A stretch of 64,000 nucleotides of DNA from Paracoccaceae bacterium (GCA_022843025.1 JALHOL010000003.1:416101-480100); one strand, 5' to 3'; counted from the first letter of the stretch, positions 35,592-44,318 are shown. A program made the numbers and translations. The notes: a model not told the origin generated them from the letters alone.

Positions 35592-37379
35592 TTACGGCAG
35601 CAGCACGATCCCCCCGGCCACGCCCAGCGCGTTCAACGGCGCAGGCGCAAGCGCCACCGGCGCATCCTGCAATTCGCCGATCAGCGCCTCGCCCTCGGTC
35701 CGGTCCGGCAACATGCCCGCCATCGCCGCCGCCGACCGGCGCTGCACCTCGCCGCCGCGCATCCCGAGGCCTTCATAGCGGATGAACCCCGACGGCTCGC
35801 GCAGCAGGACCAGCGCCTCTTCGCCCGGCGCATCGGTCCACAGATCGGCCACCACGAACACACAACCGGGCCGCTCCGTCCCCGGCAGCGGGCTGCGGCA
35901 GGCATCGATCCAGCTTTGCAACTCCATCGCCGGGATCGCCGCCAGCAGCATGTCGCGCGTCGCCGTGGCCCCGGCAGGCTGCACCGGCATCACCGCGCGC
36001 AGATCGGCCAGCAACGTCTCGGCCTCTTGCGCGATGACCACCGGATCGCCGCTTTCCGCCCGCTCCTGCGTGCGTGCCGCCATCCGCGCCGCCAGCACCT
36101 CTTGCCCCGGCTCCAGCGCCAGCGTCTCCAACCGTTCCAGCGCCAGCGCCCCCGCCCGCCCCCAACGCTCCAGCGCCGCAAGGTCCAGATCGGCCGCCGT
36201 CACCTGCCCCGCCTCCAGCCGCGCCAGTTGCGACCGCGCCGAAATCGCCTCGGCATTCAGCACGGGCGTCAACCACAGCGCCGCCGCCATCATCATCGCA
36301 ACCGCCATTCCCAGATTGGCCCGCCGCACCAGACCGCGCCACCCCGCGCCAGCCAGCAAGGCGCGCAGATACAGTACCGCATATCCCGCCGCCAACACCG
36401 CCAGCACCACCCCGAACAGCCGCCCGGGCGTCCATCCATGCTGCACCACCCGCTGCATCAGCGCCCAACCCGCAAGCGCCACCGGCACCGGCAGCAGCAG
36501 CGCCAAACCCTGCGCCGCGCGGGGGGTCACCGCCCCCTCTGCCGCCTGCGCCTCGTCCCGCTCCACCACCGCGCTGACCAATGCCACTGCGCAAGCCACC
36601 AGAAACAGCAGGGTGACCGCTGCCGAAATCCCCTCCGGCAACCGCGACAGTCCCTGCATCGGCAGCGCGACCAGAAACACCGCCATCACACCCAGCAGCG
36701 GCAGCGCCAGCAGCCGCAACAGCCGCAGGATCAGATCGGGCGACAGCAGATCGGCATTCTCCACCGCCACCGCGATGCCCACGCCCAGCGCCACCCCGGT
36801 CACCATCCCCGGCAAAGGACCGCCCTCCGCCATCAGCCAGTCGATCACGCCCAGCCCCACAAGGCCCAGCAGCGCATCCGACAGCCAGATCAGCCCCCAG
36901 ATCAGCCCGGCAAAGATCCAGGCCATCACGACCCGCACCACCAAAAGCCAGCTTTCCGAAAACAGTGCCGCATAGTCGCGCCAGCCCGGCCCGGCCGCCG
37001 CAATCAGAAAGGGCAGCGCCAGAAAGCACAGCGCAAAGGCCGCGGTAAAGGACAGGTCGGCGAAATGAAACTGCGCCACCATGTCATAGCGCAGCGATGC
37101 CAGCAGCAGCAGCCCCGCCACACCCGCCGCCAGCGGCGCAGCAGACAGCGCCGCCCGGCCCAGCCGCAATGGCCCCGCCATGGCCAGCAGCCCGCCAAAG
37201 AACACCACCGCATATGCCGTCAGAAAGAAATGCAGCCGTTCGGGCAGGCCACCACGCAGCGCAACTTCATCCAACAGCCAGAGCGAAAGCCCCGCCAGCG
37301 CCCCGGTCAGCGCCAATAGGCCGCGCCGCTGCATCAGACCACTCATTCGCTCAAGTCCCCACTCGGCGGCCTGGCTCAC
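35592..37379 (-). CDS. DUF4153 domain membrane protein
   Basis: A 595-residue integral membrane protein. About the first 390 residues contain many hydrophobic segments (for example LLALTGALAGLSLWLLDE, LSAAPLAAGVAGLLLLASL, ALPLLGVMAVFLVALPMQGL), roughly 11-12 helices. The C-terminal ~200 residues are soluble and Ala/Leu/Glu-rich (ALERLETLALEPGQEVLAARM). The pattern fits DUF4153 proteins, common in Rhodobacteraceae and of unknown function. Standalone gene 63 bases from the H-NOX-like start on the same strand. The start could instead be Met12 (MSGLMQRRG). Confidence 0.8.
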   Translation of the reverse strand: MSQAAEWGLERMSGLMQRRGLLALTGALAGLSLWLLDEVALRGGLPERLHFFLTAYAVVFFGGLLAMAGPLRLGRAALSAAPLAAGVAGLLLLASLRYDMVAQFHFADLSFTAAFALCFLALPFLIAAAGPGWRDYAALFSESWLLVVRVVMAWIFAGLIWGLIWLSDALLGLVGLGVIDWLMAEGGPLPGMVTGVALGVGIAVAVENADLLSPDLILRLLRLLALPLLGVMAVFLVALPMQGLSRLPEGISAAVTLLFLVACAVALVSAVVERDEAQAAEGAVTPRAAQGLALLLPVPVALAGWALMQRVVQHGWTPGRLFGVVLAVLAAGYAVLYLRALLAGAGWRGLVRRANLGMAVAMMMAAALWLTPVLNAEAISARSQLARLEAGQVTAADLDLAALERWGRAGALALERLETLALEPGQEVLAARMAARTQERAESGDPVVIAQEAETLLADLRAVMPVQPAGATATRDMLLAAIPAMELQSWIDACRSPLPGTERPGCVFVVADLWTDAPGEEALVLLREPSGFIRYEGLGMRGGEVQRRSAAAMAGMLPDRTEGEALIGELQDAPVALAPAPLNALGVAGGIVLLP

Positions 37380-37465
37380 GCAGGCCTTCCCGCGCGCAGG
37401 CTATCCTGCGCAGGCCCGCCGGAAAAGGGCTAACTCGGGCAGCGTGCACCGCCCGGGGACACGCC

Positions 37466-39019
37466 TCAGAAATCGGTGGGCGCGCCACCCTCTTGCTTGC
37501 GGCGGGCGACAAAGCGGCGCAATTCCTCTTGTGCCGTGCCGTCCATCGCCGGGGCCTCGAACTCTTCCAGGATCTGCTTATAGATCCGGTGCGCCCGTTC
37601 GGGCGTCCAGACTGATCCATCCTGCTGCCAGGCCTCATAGTTGCGCCAGTCGCTCACGAAAGGCGCATAAAAGGCGGTGGAATAGCGTTCCTGCGTGTGC
37701 TGGCAGCCAAAATAATGCCCGCCCGCACCCACTTCCTTGATTGCGTCAAAGGCAAGGTCATCCTCGCCCGTCGCAAAGGTCGCCTCTTCGAAATAGCGCT
37801 GGATCATCTGCAACACTTCGCAATCCATCACGAACTTCTCGGGGGATGCGATCAACCCGCCCTCCAGCCAACCCGCCGCGTGATAGACCATGTTGGTCCC
37901 CGACTGCACCGCCGCCCACAGGCTGTTGGATGTCTCCCACATGGCCTGCCCGTCCGGCACGTTCGCCGCGCAAACACCGGATGACCGCATCGGCAGCTTG
38001 TAGTAGCGCACCAGCTGCCCCGTCATCTGCGTCGCACGCATGTATTCCGGCGTGCCAAATGCAGGCGCACCCGACTTCATGTCGACATTTGATGTAAAGG
38101 TGCCAATCGCCACCGGGCAACCGGGCGCGATATATTGCAAAAGGGCAATCGCGGCCAAAGCCTCGGCCAGCGACAGCGCCACAGCCCCCGCCATGGTCAC
38201 AGGTGCCATCGCCCCCGCCAGCGTGAACGGCGTCACGATCACCGGCTGCCCGCGCTTGGCAAGCCGCATCGCCCCGTCCAGCATCGGAAAGTCATGCTTG
38301 AGCGGCGAGACCGAGTTGATGTTGGTATACATCCGCGGCCTGGCCTGGAATTCCTCTTCCGTCAGCCCCCCCGCGATGCGGGTCATCTCCATCACATCTT
38401 CCACACGCTCCGCACCCAGCGAATAGGCGTGCACCACCTTGTCGGTCAGCGTCAGCTTTTCATACAGGCAGTCCAGATGCCGCACCGACGGGTGAATGTC
38501 GATCGGCTCCACCGGGTAACCACCGGCGATATGGATGCAGTTGAAATACTGCGTCAGCTTCATGAATTCCTTGAAGGTCTCGAAATCCCCCGACCGCTTG
38601 CCACGTTCCAGATCCCAGGCATTGGGCGGGGACGAGACGTTGACGAACACCATATGCTTGCCGCCGATGATGATCTCACGCTCCGGATTGCGCGGCGTGA
38701 TGGTGAATTCGGATGGCGCATGCGACAGCATCTCCATCACGAAATCCTCGTCGAACTTTACATTGGTGCCGTCCACCTTGCAGCCCGCGCGCTTCAGATG
38801 CGCCACCGCTTCGGGGTTCAGGAACTCAATCCCGATTTCCTTCAGAATGCGCATCGCCGCCTTGTGGACGCGCTGCACGCCATCGGCATCCAGCGGCTCC
38901 ACCGGGGCATCAGGATTGACCGGGATACGCCAGGGCATCTGGTCGATGACCGCCGTGCCGGCCCGCTGCTTGTTCCCCGCCCGTCCCCCGGCACGGCGCT
39001 TGCGTGGCTCTTCGTTCAT
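37466..39019 (-). CDS. trimethylamine methyltransferase (MttB) family protein, non-pyrrolysine
   Basis: A 517-residue MttB-superfamily protein. The start at 39019 (MNEEPRKRRAGGRAG) follows GGAGGATGCC. Landmarks: RVHKAAMRILKEIGIEFLNPEA, MYTNINSVSPLKHD, GAPAFGTPEYMRATQMTGQL and the C-terminal VGAGGHYFGCQHTQERY. There is no in-frame TAG, so it is a non-pyrrolysine member; characterised ones transfer a methyl group from glycine betaine or similar quaternary amines to a corrinoid protein. No corrinoid protein or methyl-acceptor gene is adjacent. Substrate unknown. Confidence 0.9.
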   Translation of the reverse strand: MNEEPRKRRAGGRAGNKQRAGTAVIDQMPWRIPVNPDAPVEPLDADGVQRVHKAAMRILKEIGIEFLNPEAVAHLKRAGCKVDGTNVKFDEDFVMEMLSHAPSEFTITPRNPEREIIIGGKHMVFVNVSSPPNAWDLERGKRSGDFETFKEFMKLTQYFNCIHIAGGYPVEPIDIHPSVRHLDCLYEKLTLTDKVVHAYSLGAERVEDVMEMTRIAGGLTEEEFQARPRMYTNINSVSPLKHDFPMLDGAMRLAKRGQPVIVTPFTLAGAMAPVTMAGAVALSLAEALAAIALLQYIAPGCPVAIGTFTSNVDMKSGAPAFGTPEYMRATQMTGQLVRYYKLPMRSSGVCAANVPDGQAMWETSNSLWAAVQSGTNMVYHAAGWLEGGLIASPEKFVMDCEVLQMIQRYFEEATFATGEDDLAFDAIKEVGAGGHYFGCQHTQERYSTAFYAPFVSDWRNYEAWQQDGSVWTPERAHRIYKQILEEFEAPAMDGTAQEELRRFVARRKQEGGAPTDF

Positions 39020-39228
39020 GGCATCCTCCGTCGGGCGACCGTCCCGCTTTGGGTCACCATGGCGAAGCGGGGCGGCAAAGGACACTCCACCCACGACGCG
39101 CATATGTCGTTTTTCGCAACTGCCCGCGCGCCCGCTCACAGGTCAGGGGACATCCCGCCCCCCGCACCCCCCTCAGCGCGCCAAATAAAAGGCCACCCCC
39201 GGCCTGTCGCCAAAGCGGCCCCTGCCCA

Positions 39229-39251
39229 TTCACCGTGGCCCAAATACCCAA
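39229..39251 (-). repeat. dispersed 3'-end repeat copy
   Basis: Minus strand reads TTGGGTATTTGGGCCACGGT followed by GAA, differing from the 15704 copy at two bases. It lies 41 bases after the HAD phosphatase stop, in sense orientation. The rest of 39020-39291 shows no gene. Confidence 0.7.
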
Positions 39252-39291
39252 TCAACGCCCGCCACACACACCACGGCAGCAAGACAGGCGC

Positions 39292-39987
39292 TTACCCCGC
39301 CAACCCGTCGATCCAGGCACCCAGATGCCCGATATCGGGCAGCACCGCATCGGCATGGGGGGCAAGGTCCGCCGCGCCCGCCACCCCGGTCAACACCGCC
39401 ACCGCCCGCATCCCCGCCGCGCGCCCGGCCTCAAGGTCGTGGCGGCTGTCGCCCACCATCACCACGCGCGCAGGATCAAGGCCCAACTGCCGCGCAAAGG
39501 CCGTGCACATCCCCGGCCCGGGCTTCGCGCCGTGGCCGCTGTCATAGCCCGCGACGTAGTCGAACAGCCCGCCAATCCCATGCGCCGCCAGATGGGCATG
39601 GGCGGTGCCTTCCACATCATTGGTGGCCAGCCCGATCTTCAACCCCCGCTCGCGCAACGCGCCCAGCACGGCAGGCAAGTCCACGGCGGGCAGCATCGGC
39701 GCGCCTTCGGCCATCTGGTTCATCCGGTCCTCCAGATCGCGCGCATTCGATCCGGGCACCGTCGCTGCCAGCGCCGCCGAAATCTCGCCCGAGGTGCCTG
39801 CGATCACCACGCTGTCGGGCGCAAAACGCCCTGCCACCGGATCAAACCCGATCGCCGCACCCAGCACCTGCGCCGAAATCCCCGTCTCGGCCGCCAGCAT
39901 ATTCACCAACCGCACCGCCCACGCGCCCCAGCTGGCGCGGAAATCGAACAGGGTGCCGTCCTTGTCAAAGATCACACCGTCAATCAT
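39292..39987 (-). CDS. HAD family hydrolase, phosphoglycolate phosphatase-like
   Basis: A 231-residue HAD phosphatase from MIDGVIFDKDGTLFDFR; upstream in-frame codons overlap unrelated sequence and are rejected. Motif I is DKDGT (nucleophile Asp and acid/base Asp), motif II is IGLATND, the motif III lysine lies in HGAKPGPGM and motif IV is VGDSRHDLEAG. A helical cap lies between motifs I and II. Members of this subclass dephosphorylate phosphoglycolate or related small phosphoesters. Context gives no further clue. 85 bases separate it from the DUF3572 gene on the same strand. Confidence 0.9.
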   Translation of the reverse strand: MIDGVIFDKDGTLFDFRASWGAWAVRLVNMLAAETGISAQVLGAAIGFDPVAGRFAPDSVVIAGTSGEISAALAATVPGSNARDLEDRMNQMAEGAPMLPAVDLPAVLGALRERGLKIGLATNDVEGTAHAHLAAHGIGGLFDYVAGYDSGHGAKPGPGMCTAFARQLGLDPARVVMVGDSRHDLEAGRAAGMRAVAVLTGVAGAADLAPHADAVLPDIGHLGAWIDGLAG

Positions 39988-40072
39988 GCCCTGCACCCCT
40001 TGCCCTGTCTGTCCATTGCGCTGCGCCATCTTTGGTCTGCCGTTTTGCCTTTGGCAATCCGGTCCGCCCTCA

Positions 40073-40351
40073 TCACGTCCAATGCACCATCTGCCCGCCC
40101 GGCAACGCCGCCCGCGCCTGCATCGGCAGGCCATACCCGATCCCCGCCGCGTCGCAGAAGGCCACCACCCAGGCATCATCCATCAGCACGAAATCCAGCA
40201 CTGCCGCCAGAAACTCCGGCTGCCCCGCGGCTTCGGCCACACTCGCCGCCGTGGCCCCGGTCGCCCCCAGAAACTGCCCGATCAGATCATCCTGCCCCGC
40301 CAGCCAGCCCAGCGCCTGCAAGGCCACCGTTTCCGCCGCCTCTGCCTTCAT
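40073..40351 (-). CDS. DUF3572 family protein
   Basis: A 92-residue protein from MKAEAAETVALQALGWLAGQ. The pattern ALGWLAGQDDLIGQFLGATG, EFLAAVLDFVLMDDAWVVAFC fits DUF3572, a small cytosolic family almost confined to alphaproteobacteria. In many of these genomes it lies next to pleD, as here (divergent, 124 bases between starts). Function unknown. The linkage suggests a role near cell-cycle or c-di-GMP signalling, but that is only association. Confidence 0.85.
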   Translation of the reverse strand: MKAEAAETVALQALGWLAGQDDLIGQFLGATGATAASVAEAAGQPEFLAAVLDFVLMDDAWVVAFCDAAGIGYGLPMQARAALPGGQMVHWT

Positions 40352-40475
40352 TCCGCATCCCCCTGCAAAAAAGATCAACTTGCGCCCGTTCTGGAAAGGT
40401 TCCGTTAACACCTTGGTAAGGGTTTGCGAACCAAACTGCCGGAACCGTAGCAGGGACAAACCAACAAGACACGCC

Positions 40476-41870
40476 ATGGCAGGCAGGATACTGATCGTAG
40501 ATGACGTGGCGACGAACCGCATCGTGCTCAAGGTACGGCTGGGGGCGATGTTTCATGAAACTTTCCTCGCCTCCGATGGCGCGGGCGCCCTGCGCCTTGT
40601 GCGCGACTGCAAGCCCGACCTGCTGCTGCTCGATCTGGAACTGCCCGATATGGACGGCATCGCCGTCCTTCAGGCGTTGCGCGCCGATCCCGCCAGCCAT
40701 GACCTGCCGGTGATCGTCCACACCGCCACAACCCATGCCGAGGCCCGGCTCGCCGCCCTGCGCGCAGGCGCAGATGACGTGATCCCCAAACCCGCAGATG
40801 AACAGCTGCTGCTGGCCCGCGTCCGCAGCCTGCTGCGCCGCCGCGACCCGGCCGAGGTGGCACAGACCCCCCTCCTCGCCCTGCACGATCAGGCCGCACC
40901 CTTTGATTGGCCGGGGCTTGTCGCGCTCACCGCCTTCCGCCCCGAAGCTGGGCCCCGCCTGCGCCGCGCGCTGGCCCCGCTTCTGCCCCACCGGCTGATC
41001 CTGTTTGGCCGCGCCGCCGCCCTGGGTGGCGATGCGACAGACCCGCCGCCGCCGAACACCCCCGATGCCCAATCCGATTCTGGCCCCAATGCTGGCCCAG
41101 ACGCCTATCTGATCGATGCCACGGGCAGCAGCGCCGCCGCCTTCAGCCTGCTGTCCGAACTGCGCTCCGATCCCGACAGCCGCCATGCAGGCATCGCGCT
41201 GCTGACCGACAGCCCTGTCAGCGCCGCCATGGCCTATGATCTGGGGGCCGACGAATCCATTTCCGCCGCTGCATCGGATGCCGAAATCGCCCTGCGCCTT
41301 GCCGCCATGGTCACCCGCAGCCGCGCCGCCGCCAGCCGCCGCGCCAGTCTGCGCGACAATATCCGCCTCGCGATGACCGACCCGCTCACCGGCCTTTACA
41401 ACCGCCGCTATGCCCTGCGGCGCATGGGGGAAATGTCTGTCGCCGCTGTCGACAGCGGCACCGGCCCCGCCGTGCTGATCGTCGACATCGACCGTTTCAA
41501 GCAGGTGAATGATCGCTTCGGCCATGCCGCAGGCGATGCCGTGCTGGTCGAGGTGGCGTCACGCCTGTCGGCGGGACTGGCCGAGACCGATCTGATCGCC
41601 CGCATCGGCGGCGAAGAATTCCTGATCGCCCTGCCCAACCGCAACCTCGCCCAGGCGCAGGACAAGGCCCATGCCCTGTGCTCTGCCATCAACGGCACAC
41701 CGGTCACCTTGCCCGATGGCGCGCGGGTGTCACTGACCATTTCCATCGGCCTATCGGTATCGCGCCCCGGCACCCTGCCGGATGAGGCAATCGATCTGGC
41801 CGACCGCGCCCTTCTGGCGGCCAAGATTCAAGGCCGCAACCGCGTGATCGTCGGCCGCTCGGCCGCCTGA
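40476..41870 (+). CDS. pleD: PleD-type response regulator/diguanylate cyclase (REC-REC-GGEEF)
   Basis: A 464-residue protein. The first receiver domain (1-120) has the acidic pair in ILIVDDVATNR, phospho-acceptor D53 in LLLLDLELPD and K105 in IPKPADE. The second receiver (~135-275) is degenerate. The GGDEF domain has MTDPLTGLYNRRYALRRM, DIDRFKQVNDRFGHAAGDAV and ARIGGEEFLIALP. This is the Caulobacter PleD arrangement; phosphorylation drives dimerisation and c-di-GMP synthesis, controlling polar development and motility. The I-site position before GGEEF reads AETD, not RxxD, so product inhibition through that site may be missing. Confidence 0.94.
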   Translation: MAGRILIVDDVATNRIVLKVRLGAMFHETFLASDGAGALRLVRDCKPDLLLLDLELPDMDGIAVLQALRADPASHDLPVIVHTATTHAEARLAALRAGADDVIPKPADEQLLLARVRSLLRRRDPAEVAQTPLLALHDQAAPFDWPGLVALTAFRPEAGPRLRRALAPLLPHRLILFGRAAALGGDATDPPPPNTPDAQSDSGPNAGPDAYLIDATGSSAAAFSLLSELRSDPDSRHAGIALLTDSPVSAAMAYDLGADESISAAASDAEIALRLAAMVTRSRAAASRRASLRDNIRLAMTDPLTGLYNRRYALRRMGEMSVAAVDSGTGPAVLIVDIDRFKQVNDRFGHAAGDAVLVEVASRLSAGLAETDLIARIGGEEFLIALPNRNLAQAQDKAHALCSAINGTPVTLPDGARVSLTISIGLSVSRPGTLPDEAIDLADRALLAAKIQGRNRVIVGRSAA

Positions 41871-41892
41871 TCCCGGGATTGCCGCAGAACCG

Positions 41893-42453
41893 CTATTCGT
41901 CTCCGCCGGGCCGGCCCGGCCCGTCAATGCCGCCACCCCGGCGCAGGCGCCGCTCCAACCGGTCGGCAAAGGCCGCGCGTTCCTCGGGTGGCATCGCCGC
42001 CAGCCGGTCCAGCAGCAAATCCCGCCCCAATTCGATCCGCCGCGCCATGCGCCCATCCTGATTGTCCATCACCACGGCCAGCGCCGCCGGATCAAAGGGC
42101 TCGGTCCGCAGCACTGTCAGAAACGTCTCCAGATCGTCGCGCATCGCGCGGCGCACATCGCGCATCTCGGGCGCGCGCTCCACGAACTCCCGCCGCAGCG
42201 CGTCACGGTCGCGCGGCGACAGCGCCTCGGTAAAGGGTCCGAAATCCAGATCCCGCACCATCCGCGCGCGCGGATCTCCGTCGCGCAACAAGGCCCCGGC
42301 CACCAGCCCAACCACGGCCAGATTCAGCGCCACCGAAATCCCCAGCGCGATCCGCACCCCCTTGCCCGAAGACACAGGCGGCGCAGGGGGAACCGGCGGC
42401 ACAGGGGGCTGGGGCGGCTGCGGGATGGCATCCATATCTTTCGTCTCACTCAT
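41893..42453 (-). CDS. periplasmic heavy-metal sensor-like protein
   Basis: A 186-residue membrane-anchored protein. A Pro-rich cytosolic N-terminus (residues ~10-28) precedes one transmembrane helix (ALGISVALNLAVVGLVAGAL). The periplasmic part is Arg/Asp/Glu-rich and helical: LSPRDRDALRREFVERAPEMRDVRRAMRDD, AALAVVMDNQDGRMARR. This matches the heavy-metal resistance/CnrR-like periplasmic sensor family (PF13801). Third gene of the sigma factor operon, three bases after the putative anti-sigma gene. It may sense envelope stress or metal and report to the anti-sigma system. Confidence 0.85.
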   Translation of the reverse strand: MSETKDMDAIPQPPQPPVPPVPPAPPVSSGKGVRIALGISVALNLAVVGLVAGALLRDGDPRARMVRDLDFGPFTEALSPRDRDALRREFVERAPEMRDVRRAMRDDLETFLTVLRTEPFDPAALAVVMDNQDGRMARRIELGRDLLLDRLAAMPPEERAAFADRLERRLRRGGGIDGPGRPGGDE

Positions 42454-42456
42454 CGC

Positions 42457-42846
42457 TCAATTCCCAGCCAACAGCGCATCCACGCTGGATACCAGCTCCA
42501 CCGTCTCCAGCGGCGTGCCCAGTACGGCATCGCCCAGCACCGAAAGACTTTCGGGCTGGACAAAGCCGATGAACAACCCCGCCATCGCCGCCGTCCCCAT
42601 ACCGGCCAAAGCCCCGGCCCCGCCAAACAGCGCCGCCAGCCGCGACCACGGCCCCGGACCACGCACCGCCACAGGCGCAACCGCAACGACCGCGCGCGGC
42701 TGCACCTCCATCGCATCGGCCAGCACCCGCGCCATCAACGCATCGGATGGCGGCAGCGGGGTGCTGCGCGCCTCGGCGAACAGATCGTCAAGCCCGGTGC
42801 TGCCCTGCATTGCGCCCGTCTCTGCCTTCTCAATCCTCGTCGTCAT
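42457..42846 (-). CDS. putative membrane anti-sigma factor
   Basis: A 129-residue protein without a recognised catalytic domain. The N-terminal ~70 residues are cytosolic (STGLDDLFAEARSTPLPPSDALMARVL). One transmembrane helix follows (LAALFGGAGALAGMGTAAMAGLFIGF), then a short periplasmic tail ending LVSSVDALLAGN. The gene overlaps the sigma factor gene by 17 bases and is followed by a periplasmic sensor-like protein. The size, topology and position fit an anti-sigma factor that tethers the ECF sigma at the membrane. No zinc-binding H-x3-C-x2-C motif is present, so this is context-based. Confidence 0.65.
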   Translation of the reverse strand: MTTRIEKAETGAMQGSTGLDDLFAEARSTPLPPSDALMARVLADAMEVQPRAVVAVAPVAVRGPGPWSRLAALFGGAGALAGMGTAAMAGLFIGFVQPESLSVLGDAVLGTPLETVELVSSVDALLAGN

Positions 42847-43438
42847 AGCCCAACTCCTCGCGCCGCCCCGCCAGAATGGCGGTCAGCGCCCGTTTCGCGC
42901 GGGCGGTCAGACTTTCGACCGCCTCAACGCCAATGTCCATCACCACGGCAATCTCAGGGTTCGTGAACCCCTCGATATGGCGCAGCACCACCGCCTGCCG
43001 CTGCCGATCCGGCAGCGCATCCAACGCGGCCTGCAACGCGGCCATCCGGTCCGCCTCGATCATTCCGGCCACCGCGCCCCGGTCGCCATCCGGCACCTCG
43101 GGCGCATCGTCCAAGGCGCTGGCCGGGCGGCGCTTGCGCGCGCGCAGCCGGTCCGTGCACAGGTTGGTCACCACCCGATACAGCCAAGTCGCCACCTGCG
43201 CCTCGCCCGCCCGCCAGCCGGGGGCCGCACGCCATAGCCGCAGCATGGCCTCTTGCGTCACATCCTCGGCCTCGGCCCCGTCGCCCAGCAGGCGCGCGGC
43301 ATAGCCCAGCGCGCGCGGCACCAGCCGCTGCGTCAAAGCCCGCGCCGCCGCCGGATCGCCGGCGGCATAGCGGGCCAGAAGCGCCGCGTCGGTATCCTTC
43401 GCCAGTTCTTCGGCCTGCATGTCGCGGGGCATGTCCAT
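42830..43438 (-). CDS. ECF-type RNA polymerase sigma factor
   Basis: A 202-residue sigma-70 family protein. Region 2 is LLARYAAGDPAAARALTQRL, then AEDVTQEAMLRLWRAAPGWRAGEAQVATWLYRVVTNLCTD with the DxxQE core-binding element. Region 4 is ALDALPDRQRQAVVLRHIEGFTNPEIAVVMDIGVEAVESL. A linker of ~40 residues separates them. It would direct RNA polymerase to an envelope- or metal-stress regulon. First gene of a three-gene operon with a putative anti-sigma and periplasmic sensor. The EF-hand gene upstream is separated by a strong terminator, so the sigma operon has its own promoter. Met3 is an alternative start. Confidence 0.93.
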   Translation of the reverse strand: MDMPRDMQAEELAKDTDAALLARYAAGDPAAARALTQRLVPRALGYAARLLGDGAEAEDVTQEAMLRLWRAAPGWRAGEAQVATWLYRVVTNLCTDRLRARKRRPASALDDAPEVPDGDRGAVAGMIEADRMAALQAALDALPDRQRQAVVLRHIEGFTNPEIAVVMDIGVEAVESLTARAKRALTAILAGRREELGYDDED

Positions 43439-43478
43439 TCTTCGTCCGGCTTACCGCTTTCACCCTTGTCCTGCAAAC

Positions 43479-43506
43479 CCCGCGCGCCGGGTAACCGGCG
43501 CGCGGG
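43479..43506 (-). terminator. hairpin between EF-hand and sigma factor genes
   Basis: A perfect 12-bp stem (CCCGCGCGCCGG/CCGGCGCGCGGG) with GTAA tetraloop (TTAC on the minus strand), 14 bases after the EF-hand gene stop. The leftward trailing sequence begins GTTTGC, so T-richness is modest. Confidence 0.75.
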
Positions 43507-43520
43507 ACCCCCCGAAAGGG

Positions 43521-44090
43521 TCAGTTAAAGAACCAGCGGCTTCCATGACCCTCGCCATGGCCTTCGCCCCGGCCATGCTTGCCACCCTTGCCACGACCGT
43601 CGCGCATTTCAGCCATCTTGGACCGCGCGGCCTCGATCTCGGCTTCGGTCAGGGCACCATCGCCATCGGCATCGGCCATCTCGAACATCCGCTCCGGCGC
43701 GGCGGGCGTGGCGAATTCCGCCGCCGTCAGCATCCCGTCGCCATCCGCATCATGGCGTTCCACCATGCGCGTGGCCATCTGGTCTGCCCGCTCCTGCATC
43801 CGCGCCATGTGCATGGCCGACAGTTCGGCAGTGGACAGCTTGCCATCCTTGTCGGTGTCCATCTCGGTCACACGGGCCGCGCGAAAGGCGTCCATCTCGG
43901 CGGTGGTGATCTTGCCATCCTTGTCGGCATCCACCGCCGCGAAATCGAGGCCCGCCATCGCGCCACGGCCCATCGGCCCGTCACCCATCGGCCCATCCCC
44001 CATGCCTTGCGCCATGGCAGCGGTCGACAGCATCACACCAGACACGGCCACAAGGGCCAGCATCGACAGGGCATTGCGTTTCTTGGTCAT
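43521..44090 (-). CDS. periplasmic EF-hand calcium-binding protein
   Basis: A 189-residue secreted protein. Signal peptide MLALVAVSGVMLSTAAMAQ (residues ~9-28), then a Gly/Met/Asp repeat (GMGDGPMGDGPMGRG). Four EF-hand loops follow, each with D-x-D-x-D-G-x-(I/L)-x-x-x-E spacing: DADKDGKITTAE, DTDKDGKLSTAE, DADGDGMLTAAE and DADGDGALTEAE. The C-terminus is basic and His/Gly-rich (KGGKHGRGEGHGEGHG), a possible metal-binding tail. Probably a periplasmic Ca2+ buffer or sensor. It lies just upstream of, but is terminated before, the ECF sigma operon, whose regulon it may share. Confidence 0.9.
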   Translation of the reverse strand: MTKKRNALSMLALVAVSGVMLSTAAMAQGMGDGPMGDGPMGRGAMAGLDFAAVDADKDGKITTAEMDAFRAARVTEMDTDKDGKLSTAELSAMHMARMQERADQMATRMVERHDADGDGMLTAAEFATPAAPERMFEMADADGDGALTEAEIEAARSKMAEMRDGRGKGGKHGRGEGHGEGHGSRWFFN

Positions 44091-44208
44091 CTTGCTCTTC
44101 TCCTCGATCGGGTCTGCAGGCCATCCCTGCCACCCTTCTGACCGTCAAACGCCGCCCACCCGTGGTTCCGTCGCTGCCCGCCACCGCTTTTCTGCCCGAC
44201 CCCACGAT

Positions 44209-44224
44209 GTGCGGATTTCCGCAC
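44209..44224. promoter_or_regulatory. short perfect inverted repeat between divergent genes
   Basis: GTGCGGATTTCCGCAC: 7-bp arms with two central bases, in the 228-base gap between the EF-hand gene (leftward) and the DUF983 gene (rightward). Possible operator; nothing identifies the binding protein. Confidence 0.3.
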
Positions 44225-44318
44225 GGCGAAATGCTGTGGCGATCTGTCCCCTCCCCTTCGCTGCATCCGCACGCTAGGAGTTCGGGCTTGACCGCAGCCT
44301 CCCCGACTGGATCGACCG

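Noticed and set aside
34512..37319. Very long open frame (over 900 codons) on the plus strand opposite the H-NOX, GGDEF and DUF4153 genes.
   Set aside because: Arg/Pro/His-rich composition with no recognisable domain; it mirrors three well-supported minus-strand genes in a GC-rich genome.
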